A DNA stretch of 64,000 bases, taken from contig NZ_CP119566.1 in the NCBI RefSeq assembly GCF_029277445.1, forward strand, positions 186,001 through 250,000. Reading direction: 5' to 3'. The notes under the pieces are model-generated. The model did not search any database, was not told where the DNA came from, and saw nothing but the letters and a program-made list of their open reading frames with translations. Positions 54,690 to 63,401 of the stretch are shown piece after piece. Numbering within the stretch: position 1 is the stretch's first letter; the number at the start of each line of letters is the position of its first letter. The DNA comes from Pararhizobium qamdonense. GTDB lineage: Bacteria > Pseudomonadota > Alphaproteobacteria > Rhizobiales > Rhizobiaceae. A program made the translations under genes and the position numbers.

Positions 54690-56393
54690 TTAAAAGGTCT
54701 GGCCCGAGATCATCGCCAGGTGCTCGACGATCGGTCCGAGCGCCAGCGCCGGGAAGAAGGTGAGACCGCCGACGATCAGGATGACGCCGCACAGAAGGCC
54801 GACAAAGAGCGGACCATGGGTCGGGAACGTTCCTACCGAAGCCGGCACCGTCTTCTTCATCACCAGCGAACCGGCAATGGCAAGCGCTGGGATGATCACC
54901 AGGAACCGGCCCATCAGCATGGCGATACCAAGCGTGATATTGTACCAGGGCGTATTGCCGGTGAGGCCGCCGAAGGCCGAGCCGTTGTTGGCGGCAGCCG
55001 ACGTATAGGCATAAAGGATTTCCGAAAAGCCGTGCGGGCCGGGATTTCCGATCGAGGCGACGCCGGTGGGCAAGAGGACGGCGACGGCGGTGAAGCCGAG
55101 CATGGTGGCGGGCAGGATGAGGATGGCGAGAACGGCCATCTTGACTTCCTTGGCCTCAATCTTCTTGCCGAGATATTCCGGCGTGCGGCCAACCATCAAG
55201 CCGGCGACGAAGACCGTCAGGATGACGAACATCAGGATGCCATAGAAACCGGCACCGACGCCGCCGACAATGACTTCGCCCAGCTCCATGTTGATCAGCG
55301 GGATGAGGCCGCCCAGAGCCGTGAAGGAACCGTGCATGGCATTGACGGCGCCGCAGGAGGCTGCGGTCGTGACGACGGCAAACAATGACGACAGGACAAT
55401 GCCGAAGCGGACTTCCTTGCCTTCCATATTGCCGCCGTCGAGGCCGACGGCATGGACGAGCGGGTTGCCTGCCGCTTCCGCCCAGTAGGTCACTGTCACA
55501 CCGGCCAGGAACAGCACGCCCATCGTGGCGAAGATCGCCCAGCCTTGGCGCTGGTTGCCGACCATGCGGCCGAAGACGTTGGTGAAACCGGCACCGATAG
55601 CGAAGATCGTCACCATCTGGATGAGGTTGGAGATCGCGTCCGGATTTTCAAACGGATGCGCGGAATTGGCATTGAAAAACCCGCCACCGTTGGTGCCGAG
55701 CATCTTGATCGCCAATTGCGAGGCGACCGGGCCAAGCGCAATGGTCTGCTGCGCACCTTCGATGGTGGTTGCCGTTACATAGGCACCGAGTGTCTGCGGC
55801 ACGCCGAGATAGACATAGGCGATCGTCAGGAGAATGCAGAGCGGCAGGAGGATATAGAGCGTTGCACGGGTCATATCGACCCAGAAATTGCCGATCGACT
55901 TGCCCGATGCGCGCGCGAAACCGCGAATGAGCGCTACGGCGATGGCCATGCCGGTTGCGGCGGACGCAAAATTCTGCACCGTCAGACCGGCCATCTGCAC
56001 GAGATAGGACATGGTGCTTTCGCCACCATAGTTCTGCCAGTTGGTGTTGGCGACGAAGCTGGTGGCCGTGTTGAACGAAAGCTCGGGTCCGACAGCCGTC
56101 ATCCCGGCGGGATTGAACGGCAGGACGCCCTGAAACCGCTGCAGCGCATAGAGAATGACAAAGCCTGCGAGATTAAAGAGGAGCATGGCGAAGACATAGC
56201 TCGTCCAATGCTGCTCTTCCTTCTCGCTGGTGCCCGACAGCCGGTAGAGGCCGCGCTCGACCGGCACAAGAAGCGGCGACAGCAGGGTGCGCTCACCGCC
56301 GAAAACGCGCGTCATATAGGCGCCGAGCGGCTTGACGAGTAAAATGACGATCCCGCAGAAGATGAGGATCTGGATCCATCCGTTGAGTGTCAT
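54690..56393 (-). CDS. kdpA: Potassium-transporting ATPase KdpA subunit
   Basis: This 567-residue channel-like subunit has 10 membrane helices and selects potassium. The four selectivity-filter-type loops are recognisable: [59 protein letters not shown] and [19 protein letters not shown]. KdpA passes potassium to KdpB. It follows kdpF by 27 bases and is complete. Confidence 0.97.
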   Translation of the reverse strand: MTLNGWIQILIFCGIVILLVKPLGAYMTRVFGGERTLLSPLLVPVERGLYRLSGTSEKEEQHWTSYVFAMLLFNLAGFVILYALQRFQGVLPFNPAGMTAVGPELSFNTATSFVANTNWQNYGGESTMSYLVQMAGLTVQNFASAATGMAIAVALIRGFARASGKSIGNFWVDMTRATLYILLPLCILLTIAYVYLGVPQTLGAYVTATTIEGAQQTIALGPVASQLAIKMLGTNGGGFFNANSAHPFENPDAISNLIQMVTIFAIGAGFTNVFGRMVGNQRQGWAIFATMGVLFLAGVTVTYWAEAAGNPLVHAVGLDGGNMEGKEVRFGIVLSSLFAVVTTAASCGAVNAMHGSFTALGGLIPLINMELGEVIVGGVGAGFYGILMFVILTVFVAGLMVGRTPEYLGKKIEAKEVKMAVLAILILPATMLGFTAVAVLLPTGVASIGNPGPHGFSEILYAYTSAAANNGSAFGGLTGNTPWYNITLGIAMLMGRFLVIIPALAIAGSLVMKKTVPASVGTFPTHGPLFVGLLCGVILIVGGLTFFPALALGPIVEHLAMISGQTF

Positions 56394-56420
56394 GGCAATA
56401 ACTTTCCGAACCTGGCGTTG

Positions 56421-56510
56421 TTAGAAGCGCTCAGGGCGAATGAGGGCGTAGGTCAGATAGGCGAGGAGAAACACGGTCACGCCGGCTCCGAGCACATAAT
56501 CGACAAGCAT
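56421..56510 (-). CDS. kdpF: KdpF, small subunit of the potassium ATPase
   Basis: This 29-residue hydrophobic peptide begins MLVDYVLGAGVTVFLLAYLT and ends YALIRPERF. The single helix and the LIRPERF end match KdpF, which stabilises the KdpFABC complex in the membrane. AGGA lies before the ATG at 56510. It is immediately upstream of kdpA, the canonical position. Confidence 0.88.
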   Translation of the reverse strand: MLVDYVLGAGVTVFLLAYLTYALIRPERF

Positions 56511-56527
56511 TCTCGTAATCCTTCGAA

Positions 56528-56611
56528 CTAGAGACGGTCGCAGGCCCGGGTATAGGCAAACGACAGCACGAAAAACAAAACGCCGATCCCGATCAAGACA
56601 ATATCCATCAT
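56528..56611 (-). CDS. 27-residue membrane microprotein at the head of the kdp operon
   Basis: The frame encodes 27 residues starting MMDIVLIGIGVLFFVLSFAY and ending TRACDRL. It is one hydrophobic helix with a positively charged end. AAAGGAG stands 9 bases before the first ATG, and the stop lies 17 bases before the kdpF start. Its spacing and translation signals look like those of a genuine gene. I recall similar tiny frames near kdp operons elsewhere, but no function is known. Confidence 0.65.
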   Translation of the reverse strand: MMDIVLIGIGVLFFVLSFAYTRACDRL

Positions 56612-57067
56612 CGATCCAGGCTCCTTTTGTTGAATTTCATCTTTCCCTCCTCTTCCAAGCAGGGCTGCGACGCGAAAGAGGCCCCGCTTGATCCTGTATG
56701 ACACATGATCCGGGACCTGAATTCCACGCCAACTATGCTGCCGAACCGCATTAGCGTTCGAGACGGGGCGTATGAGAGAAATATAAAAATCCCATAGGGG
56801 TTTTGGGGCGCCGAAGGCTTGGAAAGGCGGCGGCCGTCATGGGCACCACGCGTTGCGCCGAAGGCTGCTTGACTATTTCACATGCCCACATTGCAGATTA
56901 CACAGATGCAACCATCCTTCCCGCGTATCCCTGGGAACAACCTCTAGTATTTCAATGTGTTTCTTTATTTCTACATTTGCCACTCAAAGAATAAACATCG
57001 CCGTCGTTCCACTTGACTTTTGCAATGCTCAAATTCAGTGATGATCCGTGCATTTTGGGGAAACTGC
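56612..57067. other. Divergent intergenic stretch between kdp and the FecR-TPR gene
   Basis: These 456 bases must contain the KdpE-dependent kdp promoter on the minus strand and the promoter of the FecR-TPR gene on the plus strand. The right half, from about 56870, is AT-richer. No convincing KdpE operator or gene could be identified by eye. Confidence 0.5.
57012..57040 (+). promoter_or_regulatory. Candidate promoter of the FecR-TPR gene
   Basis: A perfect rhizobial -35 CTTGAC lies at 57012-57017, at the right distance before the start codon at 57068. The expected -10 zone (57034-57040, TTCAGTG) does not match CTATAT, so an activator may be needed or the site may be chance. Confidence 0.3.
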
Positions 57068-60000
57068 ATGAAATATGCATCTATGGGTATAGCCTTGGGA
57101 GCGCTCAGCCTCGCGACGCCAGCGCAGGCCGACCCTTTGCCGCGCCCTTCTCCCGCCGCCGGATCGGTCATTGCCCGCAAATCCGGCGAGGAAGTGCGCT
57201 TCGTCGATATTTCCGGCTGGCGCTATGTCGATCTGCAGCAGGACCTTTTGAGTGGCGACGTGCTGCGCACCAATGCCACCGGCCAGCTTGCCGTTCTCTT
57301 TTCCGACCGGACCCAGGTCCGGCTTGGCCGCAACACGTCGCTGTTGGTCAAGCGGATGGGCGGCAGCGGCGATGCCGGGCTGGAGCTGCAATCGGGCACC
57401 ATCTGGGCCCGTGCCGAGCGCGGCGGAAGCGGTGTCGTGATCGACACGCCGGCCGCAGCGGCGGCCATCCGTGGCACGGACTGGACCATGACCGTCGGCG
57501 CCGACGGCAAGACGTCGCTGATCGTGCTGGAAGGCCTGGTCGAACTCAGCAATGCTCAGGGAAGCGTTCGTGTCGCCCAGGGCGAAGCGGCGGTGGCTGC
57601 GATCGGCCAGGCGCCCTCGAAGATCATCATCGCCAAGCCGAAGGACAGGGAACAGATGCTGTTCAACCTGTCGCTGAGGAGCGCCTTCCAGTGGATGCCA
57701 GCCACGCCGTTAATCGTGCCGCAGATGCGCAAGGAGCGGAGCCGCATCGAGGCGGAAGAGGCGAGCCGCCGTTCCGCCGAAGACTGGCTGAGCCTGTCGG
57801 AGATTTATCTGGCGCTGAATGGCAAGGAAAAAGCGCTGGCCGCACTTGGCGAAGCTCGGGCGAAAGGCCTGCAGGGCTCAAGGTCTGCGCGCGCCGACCT
57901 CATCGACGCCTTGATTGCCGGATCGGAAAACCGCTACGCGGATGCCGCCAAACTGTTTGAAAGGGCCAGACCCGGTCTTGATGCCAAGCGCGGCGCCATC
58001 GCTGCCTATGGCGGCTATTTCGCCCGGTCTCTTGCCGATCCCAACCATGCCGAAAATCCACCGGTGGTGGCAAACAGCAGCTATGCCGCCATGGCAAAGG
58101 CCTGGACTGCCGGTTTTCGCCAGGACATCCCGACGGCGCTGGCCTTGATCAAGCAAAGCCAGCGGGCAACGCCCGGCGACCCCACCTTGCCGGGATTTCG
58201 CTCACTGATCGGTATTTTGCTGGCCGACGAACAAGAGGTTGTCGATGGATTTGAGCAGGCTCTGGCGATCGATCCCGACGATCCGACCGGGCTGGAAGCG
58301 CGCGCGAGCTACAAGCTCTATATTCTGAAAGACCGGCAGGGAGCGCTCGAGGATCTCGATCGCGCACTGAAAACGGCACCGGGGTCGAGCAGTATCTGGA
58401 ATCTGATCGGCCTTGCCGAGGGGGACCGGGATGCCAATCGCGAGGCAGAGGCTGCCTTCAAGAAAGCCATCGAACTCGATCCGCTCGATCCTGTCGGCCA
58501 TGCCAATCTCGCCATCCAATATCTGATCGAGATGCGCATGGCGGAAGCCAAGCGGGAGATCGATGAGGCCTTGCGGGTCGATCCATCCTTCGACATCGCG
58601 CTCATTGCCCGCGGCCAGTACTATCTGCAGCGCGGCGAAATGGACAAGGCCGTCGAGGACCTGCTGGCCGGCTCGACCGCCAATCCCGGCTATTCCCAGG
58701 CGCAGCTTCTGCTGGCAGCAGCGCATTATGAAAAGGGCGACCGGATACCGGCGGCACAGGCACTCGACAATGCCGAGCGCCTGGATCCGAACGACCCGGT
58801 CATTGCGTCCGCACGGACATCGATCGCGATCGACGACTATGATGCGGACGGGGCCATCAAGAATGCGCAGGAGTTTTTGAGATTGGGCCGCGCCCGGGGC
58901 GGTGATTACAAATCCTTCAGCGCCAACCAGAGTGCAGGCTCCGTCCTGAATGATGCGTTCCGCCTGCAGGGGCTCGATGCCTGGGGGCAATATTACGGCG
59001 ATGTGGTCTTTGATCCCTTTTCCGGCACCTCCTATCTCGACCAGTTCGTACACGGCAGCGTCAATCCCTTCGCTACCACCTATGCCTATGGCGGCAACAC
59101 GACGGACTACGTGCAAAACGGCAGAAGCTATTCCTCGTTCATACAGGGATTGATGCTCGATCCGCATATGCTCGCTAGCAGCGAGCGCAAGGTGAGCCTG
59201 GTACGATCGCCCTTCATCGAGGCCTCGCTAGGCACCGGCTTCAACACCAGCGGCGGCGATACCGACTGGCTGGCGGAAGGACAGGTTCAAGGCTACGCCA
59301 ACTCACTCTTTCCGGTCAGCTACAACATCAACGCGCAATGGGAGACGACGCCGTTCTCCGGCCGCTTTGCCGATGCTTTCGGAAATTACAATGGCGATGC
59401 CAAGGTCGTCTCGGCCAATGGTTACATCACCGCGACGCCGACGCCGGACGATCGCGTCTTGCTCTATGTCAATCATCTGACGACCGGTTTTTTGCAGAAC
59501 ATGGCACTGCTGCCCCAAACCTCGACACCGTTTTTCATCGACCGCGACGACGGATCAAAAACAACGGCGGCAGGGATCGGCTGGAGCCATACGATCGAAC
59601 ATCGCAATATCATCAATGCGGCGCTGTTTTATTCCGACGAGCAGGCAGATACCGGGTACATCGCCAGGGATGGCGTGATCGACCTGTCTCCTACCGAGAC
59701 GAGCAAGCAGAAAACCTATATCGGGGCGATCAACCACAGTATCGGCTATGACAACATCACCTGGCGTTATGGCCTGGAAGGCGGCTGGGTCGATGCCTAT
59801 TCCCGCCAGGAGATCAATGGCATTCCGCTGTCTGATCCGCTGGAGGGCCGTTATGATGTTGCGAAAGCCTATGTCGATGTCTTGCACGATATCAACGACA
59901 GGCTGCGAGCGGAATATGCTGTTTTCGGCACCTATATCGATGGTGACAAACTTGACGTCCACCGCCTGGAACCACGCGCGGGACTGGCCTGGACGCCAAT

Positions 60001-60703
60001 AGAGGGACATTGGCTGCGTGCTGCCTTCATGCGCAACAGCTACGATTTCAGCACGCCGACCTTGTCGCCGATCGGCGTTGCCGGGATACAGCCGAACGCT
60101 TACGGGATCGGGATCAACGGCCGCGCCGATACCTTTGCCTTTCGCTGGGATGCCGAATGGTCCGATCGCTTTTTCACCGCCGTCGATTTTCAGCATCAGG
60201 ACCTGCAAAAAGTCGCCATTGCCTTCCCGCAGACATCCTTTCTTCCCTTTCTTTCAGGCTCCCCGCTGGAAACGTTTCAGACGAACGAGGGCCATGTCGA
60301 TCGGGCGAGCCTGACCGCAAACCTTGCTCTGGGCCACGGCTTTGGACTGTCGGGTACGATTGCCCGGACAAGCTCTGAGGACGACGATCCACAGAGCCGC
60401 ACCTTCGGCGACAACCTGCCCTTCATTCCAGAAACATCCGGGCAGGTGGCAATCACCTGGGTCAATCCGGCCAATATCAAAGTGATGCTCGCTGCAAACT
60501 ACGTGGGACAACGCGATACCGGGTTGAAGACCAAGCTGGATGGCTACTGGACCGTCGATGGCAATCTGACCTGGGAGCCCTTCGACAAGCGCTTCGAGGT
60601 ACAGCTGGCAGCCTACAATCTGCTGGATGAGGATTTTGACGTGGCTCCCTTCACGCCGGGCTGGGGCCGTTCCTTCAAGGGCTCGATCAAAGTGCGTTTT
60701 TGA
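57068..60703 (+). CDS. FecR-TPR-outer-membrane beta-barrel fusion protein
   Basis: This secreted protein of 1211 residues has a signal peptide (MKYASMGIALGALSLATPAQA). A FecR-type domain follows (about 30-160, with LLSGDVLRTNATGQLAVLFS and DTPAAAAAIRGTDWTMTVGA). A TPR region occupies about 210-640 (for example AFKKAIELDPLDPVGHANLA and DEALRVDPSFDIALIARGQY). The last 550 residues look like a beta-barrel, rich in alternating aromatic strands and ending NLLDEDF...SIKVRF with a terminal Phe, as in TonB-dependent receptors, but no plug domain is present. The ATG at 57068 has GGGGAAA upstream. The stop overlaps the cyclase gene start (TGATG). The domains are recognised by pattern; the role as an envelope sensor or anchor is inferred. 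Confidence 0.8.
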   Translation: MKYASMGIALGALSLATPAQADPLPRPSPAAGSVIARKSGEEVRFVDISGWRYVDLQQDLLSGDVLRTNATGQLAVLFSDRTQVRLGRNTSLLVKRMGGSGDAGLELQSGTIWARAERGGSGVVIDTPAAAAAIRGTDWTMTVGADGKTSLIVLEGLVELSNAQGSVRVAQGEAAVAAIGQAPSKIIIAKPKDREQMLFNLSLRSAFQWMPATPLIVPQMRKERSRIEAEEASRRSAEDWLSLSEIYLALNGKEKALAALGEARAKGLQGSRSARADLIDALIAGSENRYADAAKLFERARPGLDAKRGAIAAYGGYFARSLADPNHAENPPVVANSSYAAMAKAWTAGFRQDIPTALALIKQSQRATPGDPTLPGFRSLIGILLADEQEVVDGFEQALAIDPDDPTGLEARASYKLYILKDRQGALEDLDRALKTAPGSSSIWNLIGLAEGDRDANREAEAAFKKAIELDPLDPVGHANLAIQYLIEMRMAEAKREIDEALRVDPSFDIALIARGQYYLQRGEMDKAVEDLLAGSTANPGYSQAQLLLAAAHYEKGDRIPAAQALDNAERLDPNDPVIASARTSIAIDDYDADGAIKNAQEFLRLGRARGGDYKSFSANQSAGSVLNDAFRLQGLDAWGQYYGDVVFDPFSGTSYLDQFVHGSVNPFATTYAYGGNTTDYVQNGRSYSSFIQGLMLDPHMLASSERKVSLVRSPFIEASLGTGFNTSGGDTDWLAEGQVQGYANSLFPVSYNINAQWETTPFSGRFADAFGNYNGDAKVVSANGYITATPTPDDRVLLYVNHLTTGFLQNMALLPQTSTPFFIDRDDGSKTTAAGIGWSHTIEHRNIINAALFYSDEQADTGYIARDGVIDLSPTETSKQKTYIGAINHSIGYDNITWRYGLEGGWVDAYSRQEINGIPLSDPLEGRYDVAKAYVDVLHDINDRLRAEYAVFGTYIDGDKLDVHRLEPRAGLAWTPIEGHWLRAAFMRNSYDFSTPTLSPIGVAGIQPNAYGIGINGRADTFAFRWDAEWSDRFFTAVDFQHQDLQKVAIAFPQTSFLPFLSGSPLETFQTNEGHVDRASLTANLALGHGFGLSGTIARTSSEDDDPQSRTFGDNLPFIPETSGQVAITWVNPANIKVMLAANYVGQRDTGLKTKLDGYWTVDGNLTWEPFDKRFEVQLAAYNLLDEDFDVAPFTPGWGRSFKGSIKVRF

Positions 60704-62694
60704 TGAGCAAACCGGCGAAAAAGCGTCTTCCGGCTGAAAACCGTACCCCGGCCAGTACGCCCGCCCGCCGCATCCGGCGCCGCCGACTGGGCCTTGCCGC
60801 GCTCATCGCATTGGTCATCTCAGCCCTCGCGCTTGCCTCCTTCACATCCCCTTTCCTACTCGCCGAACTGCGCAGCTTCGACTACCTCTCCACCCTATCC
60901 CCGCCCCCGCTTCCCGAAGACGGCCCGGTCATTGTCGCGATCGACGAGCCCTCGATGGCCGAGATCGGCAGTCAATGGCCATGGCCGCGCGCGCTGCATG
61001 CCCGATTGATCGAGGCGCTGCGCACCGCCGGGGCAAAAGCCATCGGCATCGACGTCATCTTTGCGGAGCCTTCCGCAGCGCCGGAAAACGATATTATCCT
61101 TGCAGATGTGCTGGGTCCCGACGTCATCCTCGCCGGCGACGAGACGCTGATCGAGACGCCACAGGCGGACCAATATGTGCGCACAGAACCGTTGGCGGAA
61201 TTTATCGCGCGCGGTGCGAGAACAGGAATTGCCTCGGTTCAGCTCAGTGGCGACGGCACTTTGCGGCAGGTGCCTGGCTATGCCGATGGTTTTGCCGCTG
61301 AGCTCGCCGGAATTTCCGGCCGGCCGAAACAGCCGGTACCCAATGCCGCCCTCCTGCAGGTCTTCGGTCCGGCGCGAACCTATCCGACGGTGTCCTATTA
61401 TCAGGCGCTCGATCCCGGCCAATTCCTGCCGGACGGCTTTTTCCGCGACCGCGTCGTCATTGTCGGTCTCAGCCTGCAGAACGCACCGACGCTCAAGGCC
61501 GGCGGTGCCGATTCATTTGCCACGCCGTTTACCGTGAAATCCAACCGTCTGGTGGCGGGCGTGGAAATCCAGGCGACGATCTTTGACAATATCACCCATG
61601 GGCTGTTCATCACCAAGGCGGGTCAGCCAGCGCTGGTTGCCGCCATTGCACTCGGCGCCTTGCTGGCTGGAGCGGTGGTTTTCCGCGCAACGGGGTGGCC
61701 GGCAGCCCTTGTCAGTCTTGCCGTGCTTGCCCTCTTTGCCGCCGCAAGCACGGCGCTGTTGCGTCTTGGCCATGTCTTCATCTCGCCGATCGGCCCGGCG
61801 CTTGCCTATTTTTTCGTTGCCGCCGGGCAGACGGCACTCGACTATGCCACCGAGCGCCGCAGCCGCCGCGATATCACCCGGGCATTTTCACGCTACCTGT
61901 CGCCGGCGCTGGTCGCGCGTCTGGCCGATGATCCCTCGCAGCTGAAGCTGGGCGGCGAACGGCGGACATTGACCATCCTGTTTTGCGACATTCGCGGCTT
62001 CACCACCATTTCCGAGGCGTTGAAGGACGATCCCGAACAGCTGACCACACTGATCAACCGGCTGTTGACGCCGCTATCCGATATCGTTTTGGAAAGTGGC
62101 GGCACGATCGACAAATATATCGGCGATTGCCTGATGGCCTTCTGGAACGCACCGCTCGACGACCCCCGTCATGCAAGCCACGCGGTCAGTGCGGCCCTCA
62201 AAATGCTCGATGCGATCGACGATCTGAACGCGGAGCTGCAACGGGAGGCAGCGGAAGCGGGTATCGAGGCACGCGTATTGAAGATCGGCATTGGCATCAA
62301 TACCGGCGACTGCGTGGTCGGCAATATGGGATCTGCGCGCCGGTTCGACTATTCCGTGCTTGGCGACGCCGTCAATCTTGCCTCACGGCTGGAAGGAGAA
62401 TCAAAGAATTACGGCGTGCCGCTTCTTCTGGGCGAACAGACGGCGGCACTGAGCGCTGCGGATTTCACCATCGCCGAACTCGACAGCATCACCGTCAAGG
62501 GCCGCACCGCCTTATCGCCTGTCTTCACCGTGCTTCCAGCGACCGAGGCTGGGCCACTAGAAAGCCACCGGCAGCTGATTTCGGCCAAATATGCCGGCCG
62601 TTTGAACAGCGGCGACGAAGCTTTTGCCCACCTGGAACATGCGATTCCCCACCTTGCCGGCTACTATCATCTGCTCCGCTCGCGCCTGTCCTGA
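60703..62694 (+). CDS. CHASE2 domain adenylate/guanylate cyclase
   Basis: This 663-residue inner-membrane signalling enzyme has an N-terminal helix (about 28-50). A periplasmic CHASE2 sensor domain follows (about 52-300, with LRSFDYLSTLSPPPLPEDGP, IVAIDEPSMAEIGSQWPWPR and FRDRVVIVGLS), then three more helices (about 305-385). The class III cyclase domain (about 420-600) has metal Asp in FCDIRGFTTIS, Lys-Asp in TIDKYIGDCLMAFWNAP, and NTGDCVVGNMGSARRFDYSV with VLGDAVNLASRLEG. The Lys favours ATP; the partner position after Tyr is Ser, as in class IIIb cyclases. It is coupled to the FecR-TPR-barrel gene, suggesting one sensory unit. Confidence 0.9.
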   Translation: MSKPAKKRLPAENRTPASTPARRIRRRRLGLAALIALVISALALASFTSPFLLAELRSFDYLSTLSPPPLPEDGPVIVAIDEPSMAEIGSQWPWPRALHARLIEALRTAGAKAIGIDVIFAEPSAAPENDIILADVLGPDVILAGDETLIETPQADQYVRTEPLAEFIARGARTGIASVQLSGDGTLRQVPGYADGFAAELAGISGRPKQPVPNAALLQVFGPARTYPTVSYYQALDPGQFLPDGFFRDRVVIVGLSLQNAPTLKAGGADSFATPFTVKSNRLVAGVEIQATIFDNITHGLFITKAGQPALVAAIALGALLAGAVVFRATGWPAALVSLAVLALFAAASTALLRLGHVFISPIGPALAYFFVAAGQTALDYATERRSRRDITRAFSRYLSPALVARLADDPSQLKLGGERRTLTILFCDIRGFTTISEALKDDPEQLTTLINRLLTPLSDIVLESGGTIDKYIGDCLMAFWNAPLDDPRHASHAVSAALKMLDAIDDLNAELQREAAEAGIEARVLKIGIGINTGDCVVGNMGSARRFDYSVLGDAVNLASRLEGESKNYGVPLLLGEQTAALSAADFTIAELDSITVKGRTALSPVFTVLPATEAGPLESHRQLISAKYAGRLNSGDEAFAHLEHAIPHLAGYYHLLRSRLS

Positions 62695-62952
62695 TCATTT
62701 GCGGCAGACATCGAGGCGGCCTATCCCTGCTATTTTTAACAATATCGCCGCTTACTCTGAAACTCTTGAAGCCATTAACCGCCCGGGAACCTTGAGTTCT
62801 CGGGGTGCCGCCATTTCTGATCAAAAATATTATCTCATAGGTTGCAATTCTTATCTCAACGTCCTGCTTCAATGTTGCATTTCGCGTGGAAATTGGCATG
62901 CTGCACATTGCCGCCGCAGGATGGCGTCATGGCAATTGCAGGAGAATGAAAC

Positions 62953-63396
62953 TTGGCGAAGAGCGAACCTCATCAAATCGATATTCATGTCGGCAACCGG
63001 CTGAGGTCGCGACGGCTGGTTTTGGGACTGAGCCAGGAAAAACTGGGCGACCGCCTCGGCATCACTTTTCAGCAAATCCAGAAATACGAGAAGGGCACAA
63101 ACCGCGTCAGTGCGAGCAAACTCCAGGTTGCAGCCCTGGTACTCAATGTCCCCATTGGCTACTTCTTCGAGGATCACGAACCCACGGCCCCGGACGGATT
63201 GGCCCAGGAAGTCGATGAGATGGGGGCATTCCTCGTTTCGCGCGATGGCGTCATGCTCAACCGCGCCTTCACCTCGATCAAGAGCAAGCAGGTTCGCCAA
63301 TCCATCATCACCTTGACCAAGGCGCTGGCAAACGCGGATGATCCCGTCTCGCGGGCGGCCGATGCGGAACATATCGCACCCTCCATTTCCGGGTGA
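62953..63396 (+). CDS. XRE/Cro-type transcriptional regulator
   Basis: This 147-residue protein has an N-terminal helix-turn-helix (NRLRSRRLVLGLSQEKLGDR, LGITFQQIQKYEKGTNRVSA). It closely resembles the rhizobial XRE group that includes PraR, then a less conserved helical tail. The start is TTG at 62953: an in-frame TGA at 62947 excludes anything upstream, and AGGAG at 62940-62944 fits. The gene ends 5 bases before the SARP-like gene, so the two regulators are probably co-transcribed. The 258 bases before it hold no visible gene. Confidence 0.88.
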   Translation: MAKSEPHQIDIHVGNRLRSRRLVLGLSQEKLGDRLGITFQQIQKYEKGTNRVSASKLQVAALVLNVPIGYFFEDHEPTAPDGLAQEVDEMGAFLVSRDGVMLNRAFTSIKSKQVRQSIITLTKALANADDPVSRAADAEHIAPSISG

Positions 63397-63401
63397 AGCC
63401 C

